Shown: positions 23,547-34,944 of the stretch, one piece after another
Position numbering within the stretch: the first letter of the stretch is position 1
Layout of the letters: every line of letters begins with the position of its first letter
NCBI GenBank assembly: GCA_905116865.2
Contig: CAJHNH020006913.1
Location: 124,001 to 188,000, forward strand
Length of the DNA: 64,000 nt
Source of the DNA: Candidula unifasciata
Taxonomy: Eukaryota > Mollusca > Gastropoda > Stylommatophora > Geomitridae
Reading direction: 5' to 3'
Notes under the pieces: model-generated
The model's database searches: none
Told to the model about the DNA's origin: nothing
The model's input: only the letters and a program-made list of their open reading frames with translations
Position numbers and translations under genes: made by a program

Positions 23547-24845
23547 ATGATGAATGTAATTGCCCTATGGAACTCAACTCTGTATTTAGAGCATTACCTA
23601 CTTAAAAGAGCTGGGACAATTGAATGTGATGAATTTGGTACAATCAACCTCATAAACCATGTCACCAAACTGTTACTCAGAATCATCATTAGAAAAACAA
23701 GAAAGAAAATAACAATGGAAATTAGTGAAGAGCAGTTTGGTTTTGTAGAAGGGAAAGGTACAAATAATGCAACATTTGTAGAAAGATCAATGTAGAAACA
23801 GAAATACACATATCTGTGCTTTATAGATTACACCAAAGCTTTTGATAAAGTGAAAAAGGATAAAGTTGTTGGAGGATATTAGTACTGATGGAAAAGATCT
23901 TAGAATAAAAATTTTTTTTATGGAAGCAAGAAGCAGCAATTAAATTGGAAAATAAAGTAGGCAGTTATGAACAGATAAAGCAAAGAGTGAGATAAGGATG
24001 TGTTTTGTCACTGGATCTCTTCTTTCTCTTTATTGAAATAATAATGAGGGAGCTCAAGGATAGACCAGGAATACTAGTTGAAGATTATAATATAAACAAT
24101 CTTCATTATGCAGATGAGACAGTATTGACAGCTTAAAACCCACAAGACCTACAACAACTATTAGTAATTGTTCTACTCGAGAGTGCAAAAAAGGGACTTT
24201 CCTTGAATGACAGATAAGGCCAAAATGTGACATAGCAACAGAAGGGAAAGTGCTTGAGCAAGTCAATAAGTTCAAGTATTTAGGGACATTCATACAATCA
24301 GATGGTCCATGTGTGACAGAAATTAAGAGCAGAACTTGGCCAGGCAAAGGCATCATTTCACAAGATGAAAAGTCTTTTATGTAATAAACCATTTTCATTA
24401 AACGTCAGAAAACAAGTTTTGCAATGTTATACTGAGCCAGTTCTGTTTTATGGCAGTGAATCTTGAACCGTGTGCAAACAAATTAGGAAGATTTTAGAGG
24501 CAACTGAGATGTGGTTCTTGAGAAGAATGTTGCGAATACCTTGGACTGTCAGAATAACTAACAATGACTGCCTGGAAATGGCTAATGAAAGTAGAACATT
24601 ATATACAACAATGAGAAGGAGACAAAGTCCGTTCGTCATCTGATGAAAATAGAAGCACTGGAAAATATGACGACTGAAAGATCATTGGTAGAAGGGGCAG
24701 AGGTAGATCAAGAGAAATGATGGTGGATGGCTTAAGACAGTGAGATGGAGGAATAACATCAGTGGAATTGATCCAAAACACCAAAAGACTGAGATGCAGG
24801 AATACCTTTGACAACTGGTAAGACACCTGATGATGATGATGATGG
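23547..24845 (+). pseudogene. Dead RTE-like LINE, reverse transcriptase fragment
   Basis: Several frames together give a reverse transcriptase. The pieces are ISEEQFGFVEGKGT (near 23722-23765), FIDYTKAFDKV (motif A, near 23818-23850), HYADETVLTA (the YADD box, near 24107-24136, with Glu for the second Asp), KFKYLGTFIQSDG (24270-24310) and ATEMWFLRRMLRIPWT (24500-24550). A C-terminal GRRGRGRSREMMVDG stretch follows. Stops and frameshifts separate them. The end is a short GAT repeat, typical of RTE-type tails. It lies in the last calcineurin intron on the opposite strand. It is 5'-truncated. Confidence 0.85.
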
Positions 24846-24914
24846 AACTAAAAGAGTCCAACACTCACAGACTACAAGAAGATATAAAACAGCGGAAAAG
24901 ATCTGAACAGGAAA

Positions 24915-26000
24915 TACCAACACAGCACAAGATATGTCAGTCTACACGATCTAAACATGAAATACTGACCCAACACAAGATATGTCAGTCTACAAGATAT
25001 AAACATGAAATACTGACCCAACACAAGATATGTCGGTCTACACGATCTAAACATGAAATACTGACCCAACACAAAATATGTCAGTCTACACGATCTAAAC
25101 ATGAAATACTGACCCAACACAAGATATGTCAGTCTACACGATCTAAACATGAAATACTGACCCAACACAAGATATGTCAGTCTACACGATCTAAATGTAA
25201 AATACTGACCCAACACAAGATATATCAGTCTACACGATCTAAACGTAAAATACTGACCCAACACAAGATATGTCAGTCTACACGATCTAAACATGAAATA
25301 CTGACACAGCACAAGATATGTCAGTCTACATGATCCCAAAATATGTCATGAAACATACTGACCCAGCACAAGATATGTCAATCTACACGATCTAAACATG
25401 AAATACTGACCCAACACAAGATATGTCGGTCTACACGATCTAAACATGAAATACTGACCCAACACAAGATATGTCAGTCTACACGATCTAAACATGAAAT
25501 ACTGACCCAACACAAGATATGTCAGTCTACACGATCTAAACATGAAATACTGACCCAACACAAGATATGTCAGTCTACACGATCTAAACATGAAATACTG
25601 ACACAACACAAGATATGTCAGTCTACACGATCTAAACGTAAAATACTGACCCAACACAAGATATGTCAGTCTACACGATCTAAACATGAAATACTGACAC
25701 AGCACAAGATATGTCAGTCTACACGATCTAAACATGAAATACTGACCCAACACAAGATATGTCAGTCTACACGATCTAAACATGAAATACTGACACAACA
25801 CAAGATATGTCAGTCTACACGATCTAAACATGAAATACTGACACAGCACAAGATATGTCAGTCTACACGATCTAAACATAAAATACTGACACAACACAAG
25901 ATATGTCAGTCTACACGATCTAAACATGAAATACTGACACAACACAAGATATGTCAGTCTACATGATCTAAACATGAAATACTGACGACACAGCAAGAGA
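24915..26000. repeat. Minisatellite, 48-bp unit, ~22 copies
   Basis: The unit contains CACAAGATATGTCAGTCTAC, ACGATCTAAACATGAAATAC and TGACCCAA. One copy at about 25330 is rearranged and splits the array. The period is 16 codons. It starts 70 bases after the LINE tail. Confidence 0.96.
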
Positions 26001-26087
26001 TATGTCGTATACATCATCTATACAAGAAATATCAGCAGGCTAGCCATTGATGCTCCCAAATGTTATTTGTCTCTGATCATAGGTTTG

Positions 26088-26225
26088 GTGATGCAAATTC
26101 CCAATTTCTTAACCAGGATTACAAAGGTTCCATCGCCCATCTAGTGAGTTAAGTGCTTGGTGTGACACTATGAGCTGTGGATTTCAGGGATGTTTTCCTT
26201 TTGTTAAGCTTGCAACAAGATGGCG
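26088..26225. repeat. Dispersed repeat copy A
   Basis: CAAATTCCCAATTTCT.., CAAAGGTTCCATCGCCCA, GTGTGACACTATGAGCTGTG and AAGATGGCG recur in the same order at 54844-54977, so this is an interspersed element of unknown class. Confidence 0.75.
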
Positions 26226-26244
26226 GATGATAGGAAACCTCACT

Positions 26245-26490
26245 AACAAGGGACCAGTCAGAAAACTACCTTCTCCAACAAGGGACCAGTCAGATAACCA
26301 CCTTCTCCAACAAGGGACCAGACAGATAACCACTTTCTCCAACAATGGTCCAGGCAGATAACCACCTTCTCCAACAAGGGACCAAGCAGATAACCACCTT
26401 CTCCAACAAGGGACCAGGCAGAAAACCACCTTCTCCAAAAATGGACCAGACAAATAATCTAAATTCTCCAATACTGGACCAGACTGCTTT
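26245..26490. repeat. Minisatellite, 32-bp unit, ~7 copies
   Basis: The unit is CAACAAGGGACCAGTCAGAT followed by AACCACCTTCTC. Confidence 0.94.
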
Positions 26491-26824
26491 AATACTAAAC
26501 ATGGGAGATGATAGGAAACCTCACAGGCAATGAACCAGACTGAAATCCAACTTTTCCAACATCAGAGATGGACAGAAAGCCTTTAATACTAATACAATAC
26601 AGAGAGCCAAAGAAATAAAGGCAGATCCACACACCTACAAAGCATGCAGTGAGAATGTAACTAGAGCGTGAGGTTAACAAGACAGCTGCATGTGATGGAA
26701 ATGGACTGGAAAATTTGGTCTGTGTTGGTTGAGAGCCTATGCTCCACTGCAGAATAAAAGTGCGCAAGAGGACACAGGTTCCTACAGAGCTTCAAGTAAA
26801 ATGAAAGTGGGACTGGCAACTTAC

Positions 26825-26922
26825 CACTGCTGAGTGTGTCTTTTCCTCCAGAGAGAGCACCCAGGGGCAGCAAACCATTGGGTGTCAGGCCTTTCAACTG
26901 CAGAACACTTTCACTCTCTTCT
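26825..26922 (-). CDS. PPP3CA: Calcineurin A, window exon 8 (regulatory linker)
   Basis: A 98-nt exon reads [16 protein letters not shown], then [17 protein letters not shown]. This is the linker between the calmodulin-binding and autoinhibitory segments. The acceptor is ..ttaacag and the donor is GTAAGT. In vertebrates a ten-residue alternative exon can follow here. I did not find a counterpart in the next intron. As seen, the exon joins directly to the terminal exon. Confidence 0.94.
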
Positions 26923-27834
<912 letters not shown>

Positions 27835-28059
27835 CTATAAAATACTTACATCTAGAAATTCTGTCTATAAAATATCTCTAAATTATAAAAACAACTTCTG
27901 GTTCTTTACTTTAATTGTACATGAGTGCAGATCATCCCTGCCTCATACGTTTTAATCTGCATACTTGAGACTGCAGTTTCATTCTTACAGTTGTAGGAAT
28001 GAATTCAAATTGTATCTTGCAGGATAATTAGTTCAGCAAGACTTGTATTTAACAATATA

Positions 28060-29790
28060 GTAGTTTCATATCAAAACAGTGTGGTTTCACATGAAACTAG
28101 ATAATATCAAAACTATGTCTAGTGTAGTTTCACAAGAAACCTAGATTATATCAAGACTATAGTGTAGTTTCACAAGAAATCTACATTATATCAAGACTTT
28201 GTCTAGTGTAGTTTCACAAGACATCTATATCAAAACTATGTCTGGTTTGGTTTCAAAAGAAATCAAGATTACATCAAGACTACGTCTAGTGTAGTTTTAC
28301 AAGAAATCTAGATAATATCAAGACTGTTTAGTGTGGTTTCATTAGAAACCAAATAATATCAAAACTATGTCTAGTGTAGTCTCACAAGAAACAAAGATTT
28401 TATCAAGACTATGTATGTCTAGTGTAATTTTACACAAAAAACCTAGATTATATCAAGACTATATCTTGTGTAGTTTCCCAAGAAACCTAGATTATATCAA
28501 GACTTTGTCTAGTGTAGTTTCACAAGACATCTATATCAAAACTATGTCTAGAGTTGTTTCACAAGGAACCAAGATTATTTCAAGACTATGTCTAGTGTAG
28601 TTTCACAAGAAACCAAGATTATATCAAGACTATGTCTAGTGTAGTTTCACAAGAAACCTAGATTATATCAAGACTATGTCTTGTGTAGTTTCACAAGAAA
28701 CCTAGATTATATCAAGACTGTCTAGTGTAGTTTCACAAGAAACCTAGATTATATCAAGACTATGTCTTGTGTAGTTTCACAAGAAACCTAGATTATATCA
28801 TGACTATGTCTTGTGTAGTTTCACAAGAAACCTAGATTATATCAAGACTATGTCTTGTGTAGTTTCACAAGAAACCTAGATTATATCAAGACTATGTCTT
28901 GTGTAGTTTCACAAGAAACCTAGATTATATCAAGACTATGTCTTGTGTAGTTTCACAAGAAATCAAGATTATATCAAGACTTTGTCTAGTGTAGTTTCAC
29001 AAGACATCTATATCAAAACTATGTCTAGTGTTGTTTCACAAGGAACAAAGATTATTTCAAGACTGTCTAGTGTAGTTTCACAAGGAACCAAGATTATTTC
29101 AAGACTATGTCTAGTGTAGTTTCACAAGAAACCAAGATTATATCAAGACTATAGTGTAGTTTCACAAGAAATCTACATTATATCAAGACTTTGTCTAGTG
29201 TAGTTTCACAAGAAACCTAGATTATATCAAGACTGTCTAATGTAGTTTTCCAAGAAACCTAGATTATATCAAGACTATGTCTAGTGTAGTTTCACAAGAA
29301 ACCTAGATTATATCAAGACTGTCTAATGTAGTTTTCCAAGAAACCTAGATTATATCAAGACTATGTCTAGTGTAGTTTCACAAGAAACCTAGAGTATACC
29401 AAGACTATGTCTTGTGTAGTTTCACAAGAAACCTAGATTATATCAAGACTATGTCTAGTGCAGTTTCACAAGAAACTTAGATTATATCAAGACTAATGTC
29501 TAGTGTAGTTTCACAAGAAACCTAGATTATATCAAGACTGTCTAGTTTCATAAGAAACCTAGATTATATCAAGACTATATCTAGTGTAGTTTCACAAGAA
29601 ACCTAGATTATATCAAGACTATGTCTAGTGTAGTTCCACAAGAAACCTAGATTATATCAAGACTATGTCTAGTGTAGTTTCACAAGAAACCAAGATTATA
29701 TCAAGTCTCTGTCTAGTGTAGTTTCAAAAGAAACCAAGATTATGCCAAGACTGTGTCTTGTGCGGCTTCATAAAAAAAACTTGATTACAT
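28060..29790. repeat. Minisatellite, 44-bp unit, ~40 copies
   Basis: The unit contains TAGTGTAGTTTCACAAGAAA, CCTAGATTATATCAAGACTA and TGTC. Many copies have small deletions (GACTGTCTAGTG) and the left end is diverged. It lies in the 18.8-kb intron. Confidence 0.96.
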
Positions 29791-30029
29791 CGAGACTGTC
29801 TACAGACCACAAGATGGGAAAACTACCACCATCTTAACAATTCTCTCTTGGCTACTAACAACAAACACAAATTAAAAACAGCTATCAACAAATAAAGTCT
29901 GCATACATTCCAGTAACAAATACTCAGAAACTGAACAATAAATAAGATAACAGCTGGTCTAAACTCTACAGGCACCGATTAATAGGCATGTTAGCATAGT
30001 CTGCACAGATAACGACCTTGGCAGTTTGC
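29791..30029. other. Spacer between arrays
   Basis: No feature is recognised. Confidence 0.5.
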
Positions 30030-30332
30030 ATGGATAAGTTGAGACTGTTGGTACAGACTGTCAACATATGTTAGCTTGAGACTGTTGGTACAGGCTGTCA
30101 ACATATGTTAGCTTGAGACTGTTGGTACAGACTGTCAACATATGTTAGCTTGAGACTGTTGGTACAGACTGTCAACATATGTTAGCTTGAGACTGTTGGT
30201 ACAGACTGTCAACATATGTTAGCTTGAGACTGTTGGTACAGACTGTCAACATATGTTAGCTTGAGACTGTTGGTACAGACTGTCAACATATGTTAGCTTG
30301 AGACTGTTGGTACAGACTGTCAACATATGTTC
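30030..30332. repeat. Minisatellite, 37-bp unit, 8 copies
   Basis: The unit is GTTAGCTTGAGACTGTTGGT followed by ACAGACTGTCAACATAT, nearly perfect. Confidence 0.96.
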
Positions 30333-30344
30333 AGACTATTCAAT

Positions 30345-30740
30345 CAGTCTGTATGGATTAGTTGAGACCAGTGTCAGTATGTATGGATTAATTGAGACTA
30401 TCAGCAGTCTGTATGGATAAGTTGAGACTATCAGCAGTCTGTATGGATAAGTTGAGACTATCAGCAGTCATTATGGATAAGTTGAGACTATCAGCAGTCT
30501 GTATGGATAAGTTGAGACTATCAGCAGTCTGTATGGAAAAGTTGAGACTATCAGCAGTCTGTATGGATAAGTTGAGACTATCAGCATTCTGTGTGGATAA
30601 GTTGAGACTATCAGCAGTCATTATGGATAAGTTGAAACTATCAGCAGTCATTATGGATAAGTTGAGACTATCAGCAGTTTGTATGGATAAGCTGAGACCA
30701 GTATCAGCCTGCATGGATAAGTTGAGACAAGATCCATGTG
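30345..30740. repeat. Minisatellite, 30-bp unit, ~13 copies
   Basis: The unit is GTCTGTATGGATAAGTTGAG followed by ACTATCAGCA. It shares TTGAGACT with the adjacent 37-bp array. The period is ten codons. Confidence 0.96.
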
Positions 30741-31019
30741 TAGCAGACAAGCAACCCCAACTCCATTCGCCCAGGCAAGTTTCGAGTGTGAATCCAGCAA
30801 GCATTTATATCATAACTAAACGGGATTTCTCTAGAAATATTCAATCCAATGGGTCAAATCTCAATGTGGGTAGTCTGACTTCTTCTAGAAAGATTCAATA
30901 GGAGATAGTGTGACCAGGTTATCTTTCTCAACAATCTTGCCTCAGCAGTGGCCCTGAAGCCTAACTCTTTAGGATTTCCAACTGCTATGGATTCTACATG
31001 CACACAGAGCATCATGTTT

Positions 31020-31735
31020 TTTTAGCCTGCATCTGAGAAGGCTAGGTTCTGCTCTTACCACTCAACTGTGCTAGTCTTATTTTTCTTTTGTTAATATTCT
31101 GCTTTGTTCTGTTAGGCGTTGCAGGTAAAGAGATAATCTGTATCCGAGCTGGGCACATTTGCTTGCCTGGTATACTGTGGAGATCCAAAGGTATCAATGA
31201 CTCCTTCCATCCATCTTCTTTTTGGTCATCCCCTACCACTAGGTGTTTACCTGAATGCATCCATGCATTTATTATAACTAAATAGTCAAACCATTTCAAT
31301 CTTTGTTTTTCAATAAATTTAATTACAGGTTTATGTAACTTTGTTTCTCACATGATCCTTTTCTAGTTTTTTCATAAATATTGCCTTTTACAAACATCTC
31401 ATTTTGCAGGTGGGCAGTTTTCTTGTGTGTTCTTGATTTAGTCAATGTCTTTTCTGACACTGATTGCACAAGGCTGGTATGAAGACTGTATTTATCATTT
31501 GTCTTTTTGTCTCTACTGGGATAGCCAGATGTGTCAACATTGGAATCAGTCAGTTGAGACATGATTTGTTGGCTTCTTGGTTCAATTGCTCTGCCTATTC
31601 TGCCATCATGTTTCAAGATGCTCCCCAGGTATGTAATAAAGTGTTGAACTTGCTTTAAACTGAGATGTTTTATATTTACATCAGCTGTTTGATGTTCTCT
31701 TGTTATCCACACAACTTCTGTTTGATATGCTAAGA
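31020..31735 (-). pseudogene. LINE remnant, C-terminal reverse transcriptase region
   Basis: The minus strand gives QHFITYLGSILKHDGRIGRA (near 31570-31640), the YLG..DGR..KEI region after the reverse transcriptase. A second frame gives EKQRLKWFDYLVIINAW and KEDGWKESL, matching the RLKWFGHV-type C-terminus of many LINEs. Frames are broken between the two. The family is not resolved and may differ from the RTE-like copy at 23.5 kb. Confidence 0.7.
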
Positions 31736-31889
31736 CAAGTATAAAATATCACAAATAAACACAACAAATAAACATGTAATCATCAACAGTGACATCTACA
31801 AATAAGTACAGCAGACTAACAATCTGGCTAGAAATGACAGCACTGACTTGCAACAAACCTATACATACTCGAACCACACCAGTAAACAC

Positions 31890-31963
31890 CACAGTGTATG
31901 GATTTGAACCCTAAAACTTGGTGTTAACTCAACACTCCAGGGCATAAATGAGTCATAACTGTT
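31890..31963 (-). other. tRNA-like sequence, possible SINE head
   Basis: The minus strand holds a near-consensus pol III B box, GGTTCAAATCC, inside a T-arm-like hairpin (TAGGG, TTCAAAT, CCATA, one mismatch). The 74-nt span closes with ACAGT pairing to ACTGT, and GTGTT..AACAC can form an anticodon-like stem. The A box is poor and the anticodon loop is abnormal, so this is not a functional tRNA. Confidence 0.4.
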
Positions 31964-31967
31964 AACT

Positions 31968-32575
31968 CTAGTGTCAGGGGGCTGGGAACATTGACCAGTT
32001 CAGTCTCTAGTGTCAGGGGGCTGGGAACATAGACCAGTTCATGTCTTCAGTGACAGGGGCTGGGAACATTGACCAGTTCATGTCTCTAGTGTCAGGGGGC
32101 TGAGAACATTGACTATTTCATGTCTTCAGTGTCAGGGGCTGGGAACATTGACCAGTTCATGTCTCTAGTGTCAGGGGGCTGGGAACATTGACTATTTCAT
32201 GTCTTCAGTATCAGGGGCTGAGAACATTGACTATTTCATGTCTTCAGTGTCAGGGGCTGGGAACATTGACCAGTTCATGTCTCTAGTGTCAGGGGGCTGG
32301 GAACATTGACTATTTCATGTCTTCAGTATCAGGGGCTGGGAACATTGACCAGTTCATGTTTCCAGTGTCAGGGGCTGGGAACATTGACCAGTTCAGTCTC
32401 TAGAGTCAGGGGGCTGGGAACATTGACCAGTTCATGTCTCTAGTGTCAGGGGGCTGAAAACATTGACCAGTTCATGTCTCCAGTGTCAGGGGGCTGGGAA
32501 CATTGACTATTTCATGTCTTCAGTGTCAGGGGCTGGGAACATTGACCAGTTCATGTCTCCAGTATCAGGGCTGAT
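31968..32575. repeat. Minisatellite, ~40-bp unit, ~15 copies
   Basis: The unit is GGGCTGGGAACATTGACCAG followed by TTCATGTCTCTAGTGTCAGG. The variant ACTATTTCATGTCTTCAGT alternates. Confidence 0.95.
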
Positions 32576-32599
32576 AAGGATTACAGATTATATGCTGCT

Positions 32600-32825
32600 G
32601 ACTCGAGTGCCAGGGGGCTTAGTTAGGCTTTCAAGTTCTCGACACAAGTGTTAGGGGGTTAGCTGGTCTTTCAAGTTCTCGACACAAGTGTTAGGGGGTT
32701 AGCTGGTCTTTCAAGTTCCTGACATAAGTGTCAGGGGGCTTAGCTAGGCTTACTTACAAGTTCCTGACATAAGTGTCAGGGGGCTTAGCTAGGCTTACTT
32801 ACAAGTTCCTGACACAGGTATCTAG
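32600..32825. repeat. Minisatellite, ~40-bp unit, ~5 copies
   Basis: The unit is TCAAGTTCTCGACACAAGTG followed by TTAGGGGGTTAGCTGGTCTT. It shares the AGTGTCAGGGGGCT core and period with the preceding array. Confidence 0.92.
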
Positions 32826-33207
32826 GGCTAGCTAGTATTATAAACTGACGACTCCAGTTCAGGGAACTGGCTGTCACAATAAATAGCTGAGCTAGTTATC
32901 ATGCTAGTTAAAACACACTGCACATCAAATCACCCATGCTTGTAAATATAGCTAATACACCATCTCAAGGTACATGTGGAACACACATCAGCCCCTTTGT
33001 ACATATACATCAGTGTGTGAGTATGGCTGGTACACACGTCCACCTTTGTGTATATGAGGTACTCAGTAAAGTCACCAGACAGCGCTCAACAAGCCGGCAC
33101 ATCCAACTACCAGCAGCTACAATCTGATCTGACTTCCCTACCTGTGCTGAGAACAGACTGATACTTAAATAATGTGGAAACAAACAACCACTGCACAATT
33201 TACTGCC
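32826..33207. other. Spacer between arrays
   Basis: No gene is recognised. Two overlapping frames of about 62 codons on opposite strands carry no known domain. Confidence 0.5.
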
Positions 33208-33817
33208 AGGTGCATTTCACTGTATCTCACCAGGCGCATTTCACTGTATCTCACCAGGCGCATTTCACTGTATCTCACCAGGCGCATTTCACTGTATCTC
33301 ACCAGGCGCATTTCACTGTATCTCACCAGTTGCATTTCACTGTATCTCACCAGGTGCATTTCACTGTATCTCACCAGGTGCATTTCACTGTATCTCACCA
33401 GGTGCATTTCACTGTATCTCACCAGGTGCATTTCACTGTATCTCACCAGGTGCATTTCACTGTATCTCACCGGGTGCATTTCACAGTATCTCACTGGGTG
33501 CATTTCACTGTATCTCACCGGGTGCATTTCACTGTATCTCACCAGGTGCATTTCACTGTATCTCACCAGGTGCATTTCACTGTATCTCACCAGGTGCATT
33601 TCACTGTATCTCACCAGTTGCATTTCACTGTATCTCACCAGGTGCATTTCACTGTATCTTACCAGGTGCATTTCACTGTATCTCACCAGGTGCATTTCAC
33701 TGTATCTCACCAGACACATTTCACTGTATCTCACCAGGTGCATTTCACTGTATCTCACCAGGCACATTTCACTGTTTCTTACCAGGTGCATTTCACTGTA
33801 TCTCACCAGGTGCATTA
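33208..33817. repeat. Minisatellite, 24-bp unit, ~25 copies
   Basis: The unit is GCATTTCACTGTATCTCACC followed by AGGT. The period is eight codons, so several frames remain open on both strands. CAGGTG and CAGGCG variants are in separate blocks. Confidence 0.97.
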
Positions 33818-34054
33818 CTAGTTACCTCAGCAAATAATGAAACACAACAACTGAATAAATTTCACCCAAATAGAAATGGTCACTCATGATATACCATGTT
33901 GACAAGTTCAAAACAGCCAAGTGACTTACCAGGGTAACTTCAAATTTACAACGAATTCCTTCTGCTTATATAAGAGGGTATTGTTTGCTTTTTATTGTTA
34001 AAGTTTTAGGCAGGTTCAGCATTCCCCTGTGCAGTGTATGCAAAACCACACATC

Positions 34055-34815
34055 AATCTAAAACACAAACCTAGGAAATCGAGCAGATCAGAACTGCTTC
34101 AAACCATCAATCTAAAACACAAACCTAGGAAATCAGTGTCAGAACTGCTTCAAACCATCAAAAACACAAACCTAGGAAATCACATCTTCAATCTAAAACA
34201 CAAACCTAGGAAATCGAGCAGATCAGAACTGCTTCAAACCATCAATCTAAAACACAAACCTAGGAAATCGAGCAGATCAGAACAGCTTCAAACCATCAAT
34301 CTAAAACACAAACCTAGGAAATCGAGCTTACAGAATTGCTTCAAACCATCAATCTAAAACACAAACCTAGGAAATCGAGCTTACGGAACTGCTTCAAACC
34401 ATCAATCTAAAACACAAACCTAGGAAATCGAGCTTAGAAAACTGCTTCAAATGATCAATCTAAAACACAAACCTAGGAAATCGAGCAGATCAGAACTGCT
34501 TCAAACCATCAATCTAAAACACAAACCTAGGAAATCGAGCAGATCAGAACTGCTTCAAACCATCAATCTAAAACACAAACCTAGGAAATGAAGATACGAA
34601 ACATCAATCTAAAAGCAAACCATTTCGAGCAGATCAGAACTGCTAAAATTCTAAAACACAAACTGCAAATCGAGCTTACAGAATTGCTGCAAACCATCAA
34701 TCTAAAACACAAACCTAGGAAATCGAGCTGATGTAACTGCTTCAAAGCTGATGAGAACACAAACCTAGGAAATCGAGCTTAGAAAACTGCTTCAAATATC
34801 AATCTAAAACAAAAC
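34055..34815. repeat. Minisatellite, 54-bp unit, ~14 copies
   Basis: The unit contains AATCTAAAACACAAACCTAG, GAAATCGAGCAGATCAGAAC and TGCTTCAAACCATC. The segment 34590-34790 is full of truncated units. Confidence 0.95.
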
Positions 34816-34944
34816 CTGTATCACATGACTATCCTGGCCACATGCTGATTTTAACTCAAAGCCACCATTTGGGGGTAGAAAACAGTTGTTGTGCTACATT
34901 AATGAGACTAAGCTGATGAAAAACACAGTGTATGTTTTGTCACA

